A stretch of DNA of 64,000 bases from Bradyrhizobium sp. SRL28. Lineage in GTDB: Bacteria; Pseudomonadota; Alphaproteobacteria; Rhizobiales; Xanthobacteraceae. Numbering within the stretch: the first letter of the stretch is position 1; every line of letters starts with the position of its first letter. The stretch lies in NCBI RefSeq assembly GCF_018596315.1, contig NZ_JAHEAG010000019.1, positions 87,168-151,167 of the forward strand, read 5' to 3'. The position numbers were made by a program, and so were the translations under genes. The notes below the pieces were generated by a model. That model was not told where the DNA came from. It did not search any database and saw nothing but the letters and a program-made list of their open reading frames with translations. This document shows, piece after piece, positions 18,157 to 27,449 of the stretch.

Positions 18157-18200
18157 ATCACGAAGCGTAGCCTCAAGATCGAGTCCGGCAAAGAGCCGGG

Positions 18201-18782
18201 CTAAATCAGCTTGAACGCGACGACGAAACCGAGCACCAGCACGACGGCCCCGATGGCGACCCACAGGCCGAGCCGCTTTTCCAGCTCGGCCCGGATCGGA
18301 TCGCCATAGCGATTGAGCAGGACGGCGACCACGAAGAAGCGCCCGCCGCGCGCCACGATCGAGCACAGGATAAACAGCCAGATATTGTAGCCCGCGAATC
18401 CCGAGGTGATGGTCACGAGCTTGTAGGGGATCGGCGTCAGTCCCTTCAGCAGGATGATCACCGCGCCCCATTCGGCATAGGAGGCCCGGAAAGTCTCGAC
18501 CTTGTCGCTGAGACCGTAAAGGGTGATGAGCCAGTGCCCGAGCGAATCGTAGAGCAGTGCGCCGATCGCGTATCCAACCACGCCGCCGGCGACGGAAGAG
18601 ATCGTGCAGACGGTCGCGAACCACCACGCCTTCTTCGGCCGCGCCAGCGACATCGGCAGCAGCATGATGTCGGGCGGGATCGGGAAGAACGAGCTTTCCG
18701 CAAAGGATACGGCCGCCATGATCCAGAGCGCGTAAGGCTTGTCAGCGGCGTCGATGCACCAGTCGTAGGTCCGTTTCAGCAT
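18201..18782 (-). CDS. YqaA/DedA-family integral membrane protein
   Basis: About 193 residues with the DedA/SNARE-associated core: SFAESSFFPIPPDIML, GGVVGYAIGALLYDSLG, and LKGLTPIPYKLVTITSGFAG, followed by further membrane segments and a hydrophobic C-terminus. DedA-type proteins act in membrane-lipid and proton-motive-force homeostasis, some as lipid flippases. The start is chosen at the internal ATG (MLKRTYDWC), which matches the usual beginning of YqaA proteins; an ATG pair at 18795-18800 is the alternative. Confidence 0.85.
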   Translation of the reverse strand: MLKRTYDWCIDAADKPYALWIMAAVSFAESSFFPIPPDIMLLPMSLARPKKAWWFATVCTISSVAGGVVGYAIGALLYDSLGHWLITLYGLSDKVETFRASYAEWGAVIILLKGLTPIPYKLVTITSGFAGYNIWLFILCSIVARGGRFFVVAVLLNRYGDPIRAELEKRLGLWVAIGAVVLVLGFVVAFKLI

Positions 18783-18845
18783 GGCCGCATGAACCATCAT
18801 GCGACGGATTTGTCCATGCCGGAAAAGGACGGAATTGGAGAGGAA

Positions 18846-19313
18846 TTAGTGCCGTTTACGCGAGGAACGGGCTTCCAGCGCGACAATTCGCCGCCGGACC
18901 GCGGGGGACGCGGTCGCCTTGGACAACTCCTTGGGCAAAGTCTTGGACAACGCCTTGGCAGGTAGCGCCTTGCTCGCCAGGACTTTGGGCATCTTGACCG
19001 CCGCCTTCGGCAGCTTCTCGGCGATCCCGAGCATTTCCTCGCGCCGCTCCATTTCGCGCCAGACGTCCTCCGGCTTCACGCCGGCCGCAGCCCACAGGAC
19101 GGTCAGGTTATAGAGCAGATCGGCACTCTCGCGGACCACCGCCTCAGTGTTGCCGTTGACGGCGTCGATGACGACTTCGATGGCTTCTTCGGCGAGCTTC
19201 TTGGCCATCTTGGAGGGGCCGCGCTGAAACAGCCGGGCCGTTCGCGACGTGGCCGGATCGAGATCCTTGGCCGCGATGACAGCCTCATAAAGCCGTTCGA
19301 GCGAATCACTCAT
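18846..19313 (-). CDS. HisE-like phosphoribosyl-ATP pyrophosphatase family protein with Lys/Ala-rich tail
   Basis: A 155-residue protein. Residues 1-100 resemble HisE (MazG-like all-alpha NTP pyrophosphohydrolase), with RTARLFQRGPSKMAKKLAEEAIEV and ESADLLYNLTVLWAAAGV carrying the acidic metal-binding residues. HisE performs the second step of histidine synthesis. Residues 105-155 form a low-complexity basic tail with repeated KALPAKALSKTLPKELSK units that is not part of the standard enzyme. There are no other his genes nearby, so this may be a second copy or a specialised relative rather than the main HisE. Confidence 0.75.
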   Translation of the reverse strand: MSDSLERLYEAVIAAKDLDPATSRTARLFQRGPSKMAKKLAEEAIEVVIDAVNGNTEAVVRESADLLYNLTVLWAAAGVKPEDVWREMERREEMLGIAEKLPKAAVKMPKVLASKALPAKALSKTLPKELSKATASPAVRRRIVALEARSSRKRH

Positions 19314-19371
19314 CCTGCAAGCCTAATGCAAAGCCGTGGTCGGCGTGTTAACGGCCGACCCTGCAACCATA

Positions 19372-19404
19372 AAAAATCCACCGGCCGGGGCGGCCGGTGG
19401 ATTC
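19372..19404 (-). terminator. Intrinsic terminator for the Gly/Tyr-rich protein gene
   Basis: On the minus strand the arms AATCCACCGGCC and GGCCGGTGGATT pair around a five-base loop and are followed by a run of six Ts. It lies 33 bases beyond the stop at 19437. Confidence 0.85.
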
Positions 19405-19436
19405 ATCTTTAACGGTTGCGATTTTAACGGTCGCGT

Positions 19437-19832
19437 TTACCAGCCGCCATAGTAGTGGCCGCGGCCGTAATAAGGCTGAGGCGCGTAATAGCCCGGGTTG
19501 CCGTAATAGGCAGGGCCGCCGCCATAGTAGCCGTAGCCGTTGTCATAGTAGTAGTCGCGGCGGTTCTGGGTGGCCGCGATCGCAATCCCCGTGCCGACAA
19601 TGCCGGCAAAGGCCGCTGCTGCCGCGGCACCACCGCCACCGCGATAGTGTCTGCGACGCGCGCTGATATCGGTCGCGTCGCTGGTCCCGGTCGACGCCGT
19701 GACGCCCTTATTTGACGTCGCTGAGCCGGCGAAGGCCATCGACGGCTCGACTGCCGTCAGCGCCACCGCCAACACCGTCGCCACCGCGCCAGCGCGGCCG
19801 ATCGATGAAAACACACCTTTTCGCGCAAACAT
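19437..19832 (-). CDS. Secreted Gly/Tyr-rich hypothetical protein
   Basis: A 131-residue protein with a signal peptide (about 1-35, ending MAFA), a basic RRRHYRGGGG patch, a hydrophobic Ala/Gly segment (about 67-86) and a tail dominated by Tyr, Gly and Pro (YYYDNGYGYYGGGPAYYG). Such tails occur in small surface or envelope proteins of Bradyrhizobium with no known function. GGAGG precedes the ATG. A promoter-like element resembling the EcfG general-stress consensus lies upstream, and a strong terminator lies downstream, so it is probably transcribed alone. Confidence 0.7.
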   Translation of the reverse strand: MFARKGVFSSIGRAGAVATVLAVALTAVEPSMAFAGSATSNKGVTASTGTSDATDISARRRHYRGGGGAAAAAAFAGIVGTGIAIAATQNRRDYYYDNGYGYYGGGPAYYGNPGYYAPQPYYGRGHYYGGW

Positions 19833-19877
19833 CTCGACATCCTCCGTGGAAGCTGGCCCGACAGGCCTCAGTTAGCT

Positions 19878-19902
19878 AACCACCGAGGGGATACTAGGTT
19901 CC
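19878..19902 (-). promoter_or_regulatory. Candidate EcfG-type (general stress response) promoter
   Basis: On the minus strand GGAAC, 16 bases, GGTT approximates the alphaproteobacterial EcfG consensus GGAAC-N16/17-CGTT, with one mismatch in the -10 element. It ends about 46 bases upstream of the Gly/Tyr-rich protein start. A 10-base palindrome (GTTAGCTAAC) overlaps the -10 side at 19871-19880. Confidence 0.35.
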
Positions 19903-20073
19903 CCAATCCGAACGGCAGCTGAACGATCCCTGGCAAAATCATGGCAGTCATCGACCGTTCAGGTTAGATGCTGCAGAATGGCTCGCCGAAGAGCGATTCA
20001 TGCCGTCGGCGATGTCACGAAACAGTCATCGCCGGCGCGGCAACTTGTCCCACCTCGTGCTGATGTAATCTCG

Positions 20074-21162
20074 ATGCGTGCTATCAGGACCAACACCATC
20101 CGCTCTCGCCTGAGCGTTCTCTTCAGTGTTCTCTTGGCTTCCCTTGCCGGGCTGTGGGCGATTGCGGGTTTGATGACGAGCAATGTCCTGGCCGCGGATG
20201 ACCCCCGGCCTCCGCTTGCGATCCAGTTTTCACTCGACCGTCCGATCGATGCCGCAGCCGCCCCGTTCGTGATGGCCGCAGCCGGCGGCCTGTTCGGCGC
20301 GGAAGCGCTGGCGGTCACCATCAACATCGCCAGCGGATCGCAGGATGCAATTGCGCGCGTCGCGGCAGGCACCAGCGATTTTGCGCTGGTCGACATCAAT
20401 GCGCTGATGCGGTTTCGCGACAAGGACAAGCAGGGCGGCCCGAAGATCAAGGCGGTGTTCGTACTGTCCAACAAGGCGCCCTATTCCATCATCGCCCGCA
20501 AGAGCCGCGGCGTCCGCGCGCTGACCGACATCGAGGGCAAGAATCTCGGCGTCGCCGAAGGCGACCTGTCGGCCCGGCTGTGGCCGGCGGTGGCAAACCT
20601 GAACGGCATCAAGATCAAAAGCGTGAAACAGAGCAGCATCAGCGCCGCGGTGCGCGAGCCGATGTTGTCGGCAGGTCAGATCGATGCCGTGACCGGATTC
20701 TCCTATCTGTCGGCGATCAATCTGAGAGACCGCGGCGTGCCGGCCGACGATCTGGCGGTGCTGAAATTCGCCGACTATGGCTGCGAGGCCTACGGTTTCG
20801 CTATTGTCGCCAATCCGGCGCTGGCGGCCGCCAAGCCTGAGGCGGTGAAGGGATTCGTGCGGGCCGTGATCGGCGGCCTTAATCTCGCAATCAGGGACCC
20901 TGCAGGTGCTGCGGCCGAAGTCGCCAATCGCATGGACGGCGGCTCAAAGGACCTCGAACTCGAACGCCTGCAAAGCATCCTGCGCGACAACATCCTGACC
21001 AGCGAAGTGAAACGCAACGGCATCGGCGCGATCGATTCGGCGCGATTCGAGCGCTCGATCGACCAGGTCGGGGAAGATTTCAAGTTTCAGAAGCGGCCGC
21101 AGGCCTCCGACATCTTCGACGACCAGTTCCTGCCGCCGCTCAACGGCCGTTTGATCAATTGA
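20074..21162 (+). CDS. ABC transporter substrate-binding protein, SsuA/THI5-like
   Basis: A 362-residue periplasmic protein. Residues 1-41 contain a basic N-terminus, a hydrophobic core (VLFSVLLASLAGLWAIAG) and an AA-type cleavage site. The mature part has the NMT1/THI5 type II binding fold: FSLDRPIDAAAAPFVMAAAGGLF, SGSQDAIARVAAGTSDFALVD and LTDIEGKNLGVAEGDL. Relatives bind alkanesulphonates, taurine, nitrate or pyrimidine precursors; the ligand here is unknown. I chose the ATG that starts the signal peptide, and not the longer frame from 19978. No permease or ATPase is adjacent. Confidence 0.82.
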   Translation: MRAIRTNTIRSRLSVLFSVLLASLAGLWAIAGLMTSNVLAADDPRPPLAIQFSLDRPIDAAAAPFVMAAAGGLFGAEALAVTINIASGSQDAIARVAAGTSDFALVDINALMRFRDKDKQGGPKIKAVFVLSNKAPYSIIARKSRGVRALTDIEGKNLGVAEGDLSARLWPAVANLNGIKIKSVKQSSISAAVREPMLSAGQIDAVTGFSYLSAINLRDRGVPADDLAVLKFADYGCEAYGFAIVANPALAAAKPEAVKGFVRAVIGGLNLAIRDPAGAAAEVANRMDGGSKDLELERLQSILRDNILTSEVKRNGIGAIDSARFERSIDQVGEDFKFQKRPQASDIFDDQFLPPLNGRLIN

Positions 21163-21369
21163 GTAAAATGTAACGCCTCATGGTGAGGAGCGCGTCTTCG
21201 CGCGTCTCCGGACGATCAACGGCAAAGCCGTTGCGCAGGGATGGGGGTCGGTGGGTGTGCCCGCGCAAGCGATCGGAACAAAATTCATCCCGCTCTGGTT
21301 CTCCACCGCGATCCCTGATTAGAATGCGCCTCTGATCGCTTCCCCGTTGCTGCAGAGTCGCTAAACCAG
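21163..21369. other. Intergenic gap with a partial repeat element
   Basis: The stretch contains CATGGTGAGGAGCGCG followed by a small hairpin (GCGCGTCTTCGCGCGTC) and a second inverted pair (CGGCAAAGCCG), which resemble degenerate copies of Bradyrhizobium intergenic repeats. I see no gene in it. Confidence 0.4.
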
Positions 21370-23148
21370 ATGTCCATGCTGCGCCTTTACACCCGCGTCC
21401 TCGAACTGCTCGGCAAGGAGGCGCGGCTGGGCTGGATTCTCGCCGTCGCCAACCTGCTGCTGGCCGGCGCGCAATTCGCCGAGCCGGTGCTGTTCGGCAA
21501 GATCGTCGACGTACTCTCCGGCAAGCCGCAGACCGGTCCGCTGGCGACGAACTCGGCCTGGCCGCTGCTGGCGGCGTGGGCGGCGTTCGGCCTGTTCACC
21601 ATCGGCTGCAGCGCCATTGTCGCGCTCCACGCCGACAGACTGGCGCACCGCCAGCGTCAGGCGGTGCTGACGGACTATTTCGAACACATCATGCAACTGC
21701 CGCTGACGTTCCACACCGGCACCCATTCCGGCCGGCTGATGAAGGTGATGCTGAACGGCACCGACTCGCTGTGGCGGCTCTGGCTTGCCTTCTTCCGCGA
21801 GCACTTTGCCGCCATCCTGTCGCTGGTGGTGCTGCTGCCGCTGGCGCTTTACATCAATTGGCGGCTGGCGATCCTGTTGTTCGGGCTGTGCGTGGTGTTC
21901 ACGGTGCTGACCACGCTGGTGGTGCGCAAGACCTACGGCATGCAGAGCGAGGTCGAGGCGCAGTACAGCGATCTGTCCGCGCGCGCCTCCGACGCGCTCG
22001 GCAATGTCGCGCTGGTGCAGAGCTTCGTGCGGATCGATGCCGAAGTTCAGGGTTTGCGCTTCGTCGCCGACAAGCTGCTCGCCGCGCAGATGCCGGTATT
22101 GGGCTGGTGGGCGCTGGTCACCGTCATCACCCGCGCCTCCACCACCATCACCGTGCTCGCGATCTTCACCGTCGGCATCTATCTGCACGCACAGGGACAG
22201 ACGACGGTCGGCGAGATCGTGATGTTCGTGAGTTTTGCGACCATGCTGATCCAGAAGCTCGAGCAGGTGGTGAGCTTCATCAACAGCGTGTTCATGGAGG
22301 CCCCGCGCCTGCAGGAATTCTTCGACGTACTGGACGCGGTGCCGGCGGTGCGCGACCGGCCCGGCGCCATGGATACCGGGCGGCTTTCCGGCCTCATCGA
22401 ATTCAACGACGTCTCGTTTTCCTATGACGGCAAGCGGCCCGCGGTCGAAGACGTTTCGTTTACCGCCCTGCCCGGCCAGACCATCGCGCTGGTCGGGCCG
22501 ACCGGGGCGGGTAAGTCGACGGCGATCGCGCTGCTGCACCGCGCCTTCGATCCGCAATCCGGCATCATCAAGATCGACGGCATGGACATCCGCGGCCTGA
22601 AGCTGACGGCACTGCGGCGTAACATCGCCGTCGTGTTCCAGGAGGCGCTGCTCTTCAACCGCTCGATCGCCGATAATCTGCTGGTCGGCAAGCCGGACGC
22701 CACCGAGGAGGAAATGCGCATCGCCGCAAGCCGCGCGCAGGCGCTCGACTTCATCGAGCGCAGCGACAAGAAATTCGAGACCCATGCCGGCGAGCGCGGC
22801 CGCATGCTCTCCGGCGGCGAACGGCAGCGGCTGTCGATCGCACGCGCACTGTTGAAAGACCCGCCGATCCTGATCCTCGATGAGGCGACCAGCGCGCTCG
22901 ACGCCGTCACCGAGGCCAAGGTCAATGCGGCGCTCGATGAGGTGATGAAGGGCCGCACCACGTTTGTGATCGCGCACCGGCTTTCGACCATCCGCAATGC
23001 CACCCGCATCCTGATGTTCGACAATGGACGGGTGATCGAAAGTGGAACTTTCGATGAACTGGTGGCCAAGGGCGGACGCTTTGCGGAACTCGCGAAGGCC
23101 CAATTCATGGTGCAGGACAGTGCGCGCGCCGGAATCGAGGCCAAATAG
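21370..23148 (+). CDS. ndvA: Beta-1,2-glucan exporter, ABC ATP-binding/permease protein NdvA
   Basis: A 592-residue half-transporter: a membrane domain with about six helices (1-330) and a nucleotide-binding domain with Walker A GPTGAGKS (376-383), Q-loop VVFQEALLF, signature LSGGERQ (480-486), Walker B ILILDEA (500-506) and switch His in VIAHRLS. The sequence closely matches what I know of rhizobial NdvA/ChvA, which exports cyclic beta-glucans to the periplasm for osmoadaptation and nodule invasion. It stands alone; the glucan synthase gene ndvB is not in the window. Confidence 0.93.
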   Translation: MSMLRLYTRVLELLGKEARLGWILAVANLLLAGAQFAEPVLFGKIVDVLSGKPQTGPLATNSAWPLLAAWAAFGLFTIGCSAIVALHADRLAHRQRQAVLTDYFEHIMQLPLTFHTGTHSGRLMKVMLNGTDSLWRLWLAFFREHFAAILSLVVLLPLALYINWRLAILLFGLCVVFTVLTTLVVRKTYGMQSEVEAQYSDLSARASDALGNVALVQSFVRIDAEVQGLRFVADKLLAAQMPVLGWWALVTVITRASTTITVLAIFTVGIYLHAQGQTTVGEIVMFVSFATMLIQKLEQVVSFINSVFMEAPRLQEFFDVLDAVPAVRDRPGAMDTGRLSGLIEFNDVSFSYDGKRPAVEDVSFTALPGQTIALVGPTGAGKSTAIALLHRAFDPQSGIIKIDGMDIRGLKLTALRRNIAVVFQEALLFNRSIADNLLVGKPDATEEEMRIAASRAQALDFIERSDKKFETHAGERGRMLSGGERQRLSIARALLKDPPILILDEATSALDAVTEAKVNAALDEVMKGRTTFVIAHRLSTIRNATRILMFDNGRVIESGTFDELVAKGGRFAELAKAQFMVQDSARAGIEAK

Positions 23149-23358
23149 GGCCTGCGTGAGCGCGATCACGGTTTGGGCATTGCCGAATTTGCTACGATTT
23201 CGTCCACGATTTAATCGCCCGGCCTCTGTTCTGGCCCGCCAAGCCGGTATAAGTTTGCGCTGCCGCAACGCGACGGCGCCGGACACGCTTGAAACCCGAA
23301 CGCTAGATCTCAAGGACCTCCTTTTCGAAGGCGGGTCTCAAAGGACCGGAACGGAAAA

Positions 23359-24789
23359 GTGCATTTTCTTCGCCCGCTGCTTCGCCGTCCGTCGGTGAAC
23401 TGGATTCTTCTCGTGGCGGCGCTTGCCGTCGTGACGCCGCGCGTCGTGCACGCCGAGGCGCTGCTGCTCGTCGAAGCCGATACCGGCAAGGTCCTGCAGG
23501 CCGACAACGCCACCATGCCCTGGTATCCCGCCTCGGTGACCAAGATCATGACCGCCTACGTCACGCTGAAGGCCGTGAAGGAAGGCCGTCTCTCGCTCGA
23601 CACGTTGCTGACGGTGTCGCCGGTCGCCGCCTCGGAGTCGCCGTCCAAGATGGGTTTTCCTCCGGGCACCCAGGTCACCGTCGATAACGCGCTCAAGATG
23701 ATGATGGTGAAATCGGCCAACGACATGGCCGTGGTGCTCGCCGAAGGCGTCGGCGGATCGGTCGACCGTTTCTCCGGCATGATGAACCAGACCGCGCTGA
23801 AGCTCGGCATGACGCAAACCAGCTATGTCAATCCGAACGGACTGCCGGCAGACGGACAGGTCACCTCGGCGCGCGATCTCGCGATCCTGGCGCGCGCCGT
23901 CATTCGCGACCTGCCGGAATACGAATACTTCATGCACATCCCCTCGATCCGTTACGGCCGCAGGGTGACACAGAATTTCAACAAGCTGATCGGCCGCTAT
24001 CCCGGCGCCGACGGTTTCAAGACCGGCTTCATCTGCGCTTCCGGCTACAATCTGGTCGCCTCCGCGACGCGTAACGGCAAGCGCCTGATCGCCGTCGTGC
24101 TTGGCGCATCGTCGGGACAGGCGCGCGCGGTGCGTGCGGCGCAATTGCTGGAGCGCGGCTTCGGCGGCAACGGGCTGGGCTGGCTGAAGCCCGCGCTTGG
24201 CACCGTCGACAGTCTGGTTCCGATCGATGCGACCCCGCCGAACCTGCGCGAAGAGATGTGCAACGGCAAGCGCAAGCGGCCGGCCACCGACGAGGACGCC
24301 GACGTCGTCGCCACCAATGGCAACGCGTCGACCGGCGAGACCGCGGTCACGTTCTTCACCGCCGGGCTGCAGCCGCCGATGGGCAAGCCCTCGGAAATGA
24401 TGGCTGCTGCGGCGCAGCCGTCCGAGCCCGTTCCGGTCTATACCGGCCCAACCAAGACCGGCCCCGCATTGATCGCGGCGGTTGCAGCGGAGGCCGAGAA
24501 GCAGGCGTCGGCAAGGCGCGGCAAGAAATCGAAGATTGTGGCGAAGAAGCCTAACGGCGGGGCGCCCAAGGCTGAAGCCGACGCAAAGCCCGCCGCCAAA
24601 CCTGCCGCGGTCAGGCATGCCAACGCCAAGCCAGAGGCTGCCGCCAAACCGGCCGCTTCGGCCGAAAGAAAGCCTGCCGCCAAACCCGGAGCCGTCAAGC
24701 CCGCCGCCGCCGGAGAAAAGCCCGCGCCGAAGCCTGCCAAGCCGAACGCTGCCGCTAAACCCAAGAGCGAAACCAAGCCGGCTGGTTAA
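23359..24789 (+). CDS. D-alanyl-D-alanine carboxypeptidase (serine peptidase S11, PBP5-like)
   Basis: A 476-residue periplasmic penicillin-binding protein with all three S11 motifs: SVTK (Ser59, Lys62), SAN (119-121) and KTG (221-223). It trims the terminal D-Ala from peptidoglycan pentapeptides. The N-terminus is a signal peptide ending near Ala32. Residues after about 370 form a long Lys/Ala/Pro tail with repeated AKPAAKP-like units, which replaces the usual C-terminal amphipathic anchor and may bind the envelope electrostatically. The start is a GTG. The tail is low-complexity and probably varies between strains. Confidence 0.9.
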   Translation: MHFLRPLLRRPSVNWILLVAALAVVTPRVVHAEALLLVEADTGKVLQADNATMPWYPASVTKIMTAYVTLKAVKEGRLSLDTLLTVSPVAASESPSKMGFPPGTQVTVDNALKMMMVKSANDMAVVLAEGVGGSVDRFSGMMNQTALKLGMTQTSYVNPNGLPADGQVTSARDLAILARAVIRDLPEYEYFMHIPSIRYGRRVTQNFNKLIGRYPGADGFKTGFICASGYNLVASATRNGKRLIAVVLGASSGQARAVRAAQLLERGFGGNGLGWLKPALGTVDSLVPIDATPPNLREEMCNGKRKRPATDEDADVVATNGNASTGETAVTFFTAGLQPPMGKPSEMMAAAAQPSEPVPVYTGPTKTGPALIAAVAAEAEKQASARRGKKSKIVAKKPNGGAPKAEADAKPAAKPAAVRHANAKPEAAAKPAASAERKPAAKPGAVKPAAAGEKPAPKPAKPNAAAKPKSETKPAG

Positions 24790-24947
24790 CGGGCCGGAAG
24801 CCGCGTAATTGGGCAGCTTTCCTGCCGTTCGGCCGAACTATTCCAGATCGCCGAAATGCGTCGATAGCACGCAGCCGCTTGCCATCGGCGGCGGCATTCA
24901 CAATACTGCCCAAAACAAGGCGTGCCCGGCCGAGAAACAGGACCCAT

Positions 24948-25070
24948 AGCGTTTTCGCGCGGAGCATGTCCTCGGACTTGATCCGGGGATGGGTACCGGT
25001 TCGCATGAAGGAACGCGTCAAAACAAAATTAGAGCACGGATCTGATGCACATCAGAGCCGGGCTCGGAAC
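24948..25070. repeat. Rhizobial interspersed repeat upstream of fadD
   Basis: The sequence reads GTTTTCGCGCGGAGCATG, then a CGGACTTGATCCGGGGAT hairpin, ACCGGTTCGCATGAAG, GCGTCAAAACAAA and a terminal hairpin GATCTGATGCACATCAGAGC. This order matches a repeat family I know from Bradyrhizobium and related genomes. It ends about 15 bases before the fadD start, so it probably lies in the fadD leader. Confidence 0.65.
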
Positions 25071-25085
25071 CAGAGGGGAAATACC

Positions 25086-26768
25086 ATGGAGCGGATCTGG
25101 CTCAAGCAATATCCGGCCGGCGTGCCAGCCGATATCGACGTCACCCAATACTCATCGCTGGTCGAGCTATTGGAAGAAAGCTTTGCGAAGTTCGCCGACC
25201 GCAAGGCGTTCATCTGCATGGACAAGTCGATCAGCTACCGCGACCTCGACGATATGTCGGCCGCGCTCGGCGCCTATCTGCAGAGCAAGGGCCTGCAAAA
25301 GGGCGCCCGCGTCGCGCTGATGATGCCGAACGTGCTGCAATACCCGGTCTCGACCGCCGCCGTACTGCGCGCCGGATATGCCGTGGTGAACGTCAACCCG
25401 CTCTACACCCCGCGCGAGCTCGAGCACCAGCTCAAGGACTCCGGCGCCGAGGCGATCATCGTTCTGGAGAATTTCGCCACCACGGTGCAGCAGGTAATCG
25501 CGAGGACCGCGGTCAAGCATGTGATCGTCGGCAGCATGGGCGATTTGCTCGGCTTCAAGGGCGTGATCGTCAACCTGGTGGTCCGCAAGGTGAAGAAGAT
25601 GGTGCCGGCCTGGTCGCTCCCGGGCGCGGTCTCGTTCAACGAGGCGCTCTCCGCCGGCCGCGGCAAGAGGCTCGACAAGCCGAAGCTCACGCTCGATGAT
25701 GTCGCCTTCCTGCAATATACCGGCGGCACCACCGGCGTCTCCAAGGGCGCCACGCTGCTGCACAGGAACATTCTCGCCAACGTGCTGCAGAACGACGCCT
25801 GGCTGCAGCCGGCGCTGAAGAAGCCGCCGCATGTCGACCAGCTCTTCATCGTCTGCGCGCTGCCGCTCTATCACATCTTCGCGCTGACGGCGTGCTTCCT
25901 GCTGGCGATGCGGGCTGGCGGCGTCAACCTGTTGATCCCGAACCCGCGCGACATGCCCGGCTTCATCAAGGAACTGATGAAATACCAGGTCAACAGCTTC
26001 CCGGCGGTCAACACGCTCTACAACGGCCTGTTGAATTCGCCCGGCTTCGACAAGGTTGATTTCTCCAAGCTGAAGACCTCGTTCGGCGGCGGCATGGCGA
26101 CGCAAAAACCCGTTGCCGAGAAGTGGCTGAAGGTGACCGGCTGCGCGCTGTCGGAAGGTTACGGCCTGTCCGAGACCTCGCCGACGCTGACCTGCAACCC
26201 GGCCGATACCGACCAGTTCTCCGGCTCGATCGGCATTCCCGTGCCGTCGACCTATCTCTCGATCCGCGACGACGACGGCAAGGAAGTGCCGCTCGGCGAA
26301 GCCGGCGAGATCTGCGCCAAGGGCCCGCAAGTGATGACCGGGTACTGGAACCGGCCGGAAGAGACCGCGAACGTAATGACCGCGGACGGCTTCTTCCGCA
26401 CCGGCGACATCGGCGTGATGGACGAACGCGGCTACACCAAGATCGTCGACCGCAAGAAGGACATGATCCTGGTCTCGGGCTTCAACGTCTATCCGAACGA
26501 GATCGAGGAAGTGATCGCAAGCCACCCCGGCGTGCTCGAATGCGCCGTGATTGGCGTAGCCGACTCGAAATCGGGCGAGGCAGTGAAGGCGTTCATCGTC
26601 AAGAAGGACCCCAACCTTTCGGCCGACGACGTCATCAAGTACTGCGGCACGCAGCTCACCGCCTACAAGGTCCCCAAGCAGATCGAGTTCAGGAACGATC
26701 TGCCCAAGACCAATGTCGGCAAGATCCTGCGCCGCGAACTGCGCGACGAGAAGAAGGCCGCGGCCTAG
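25086..26768 (+). CDS. fadD: Long-chain fatty acid-CoA ligase (FadD-like)
   Basis: A 560-residue ANL enzyme with the P-loop YTGGTTGVSKG at residues 211-221, the EGYGLSETSP motif, the hinge DGFFRTGDIGVMDERGY and DRKKDMILVSGFNVYPNE, the fatty-acyl-CoA-synthetase signature. The catalytic Lys is in NVGKILRRELR. It converts long-chain fatty acids to acyl-CoA at the membrane for beta-oxidation or phospholipid use. The ATG at 25086 gives the usual FadD N-terminus; an upstream extension of the frame lies in the repeat element and is not coding. Confidence 0.9.
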   Translation: MERIWLKQYPAGVPADIDVTQYSSLVELLEESFAKFADRKAFICMDKSISYRDLDDMSAALGAYLQSKGLQKGARVALMMPNVLQYPVSTAAVLRAGYAVVNVNPLYTPRELEHQLKDSGAEAIIVLENFATTVQQVIARTAVKHVIVGSMGDLLGFKGVIVNLVVRKVKKMVPAWSLPGAVSFNEALSAGRGKRLDKPKLTLDDVAFLQYTGGTTGVSKGATLLHRNILANVLQNDAWLQPALKKPPHVDQLFIVCALPLYHIFALTACFLLAMRAGGVNLLIPNPRDMPGFIKELMKYQVNSFPAVNTLYNGLLNSPGFDKVDFSKLKTSFGGGMATQKPVAEKWLKVTGCALSEGYGLSETSPTLTCNPADTDQFSGSIGIPVPSTYLSIRDDDGKEVPLGEAGEICAKGPQVMTGYWNRPEETANVMTADGFFRTGDIGVMDERGYTKIVDRKKDMILVSGFNVYPNEIEEVIASHPGVLECAVIGVADSKSGEAVKAFIVKKDPNLSADDVIKYCGTQLTAYKVPKQIEFRNDLPKTNVGKILRRELRDEKKAAA

Positions 26769-26790
26769 AGGCCACGCGGACAATCTGACG

Positions 26791-27342
26791 ATGGGTGAAG
26801 CTCACGTCGCGCCGGCCGATATTTTGGCTTTCTGGCGCGACGCCGGCCCTGACCGCTGGTACATGCCCGACGACGCCTTCGACGCGGGGGTGCGCCAGCG
26901 ATTTCTCGGCCTGTGGCAGCGAGCGGCAGCCGGTGAATTATCGGCATGGGAAACGAGCGATGACGGCGCGCTGGCGCTCGTCATCGTGCTCGACCAGTTT
27001 CCCCGCAACATGTTCCGCGGCGATATCAGGACCTATGCCAGCGACGCCTTGGCGCGCGAAGTGGCGCGCCGCGCCGTCGATCGCGGCGTGGACGCGCGGA
27101 TCGATCCCACTTTGCGTGAATTCCTCTATCTGCCGTTCATGCATTCGGAGCATCTGGCCGACCAGGTGCGCTGCATCGAGCTCTCACGGGGGGCAGGCCT
27201 TGCCGAAAGCGCGAAGTGGGCTGAGCACCACGCCGATATCATCCGCCGGTTCGGGCGCTTCCCCCATCGCAACCGCCTCCTGGGCCGTGCGACCACGCCA
27301 GAGGAGCAGGCCTTCCTGGACGAAGGGGGATTCTCGCCCTGA
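26791..27342 (+). CDS. DUF924 family protein
   Basis: A 183-residue protein with DUF924 hallmarks: ILAFWRDAGPDRWY near the N-terminus, ALVIVLDQFPRNMFRGD, REFLYLPFMHSEHLADQ and RFGRFPHRNRLLGR. The fold is all-alpha (TPR-like) and its function is unknown. It begins 22 bases after fadD and may share its transcript. I chose the ATG at 26791, because the longer frame overlaps fadD and is unsupported. Confidence 0.85.
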   Translation: MGEAHVAPADILAFWRDAGPDRWYMPDDAFDAGVRQRFLGLWQRAAAGELSAWETSDDGALALVIVLDQFPRNMFRGDIRTYASDALAREVARRAVDRGVDARIDPTLREFLYLPFMHSEHLADQVRCIELSRGAGLAESAKWAEHHADIIRRFGRFPHRNRLLGRATTPEEQAFLDEGGFSP

Positions 27343-27449
27343 TGACGCAACAGTGAACGGCCGCCACCGTTGCCGTTTCGACGCCTACGAATATTGTGCC
27401 GGCGAGCCGCAGGGGCTACAAAACAGCGCTCATTGAGGGAGAATTGACG

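Noticed and set aside
21361..23313. A 650-codon minus-strand frame opposite ndvA
   Set aside because: It mirrors the ndvA codon bias, is rich in His/Arg/Gln, and has no recognisable motif.
25167..26783. A 538-codon minus-strand frame opposite fadD
   Set aside because: Antisense shadow of a well-supported ligase gene.
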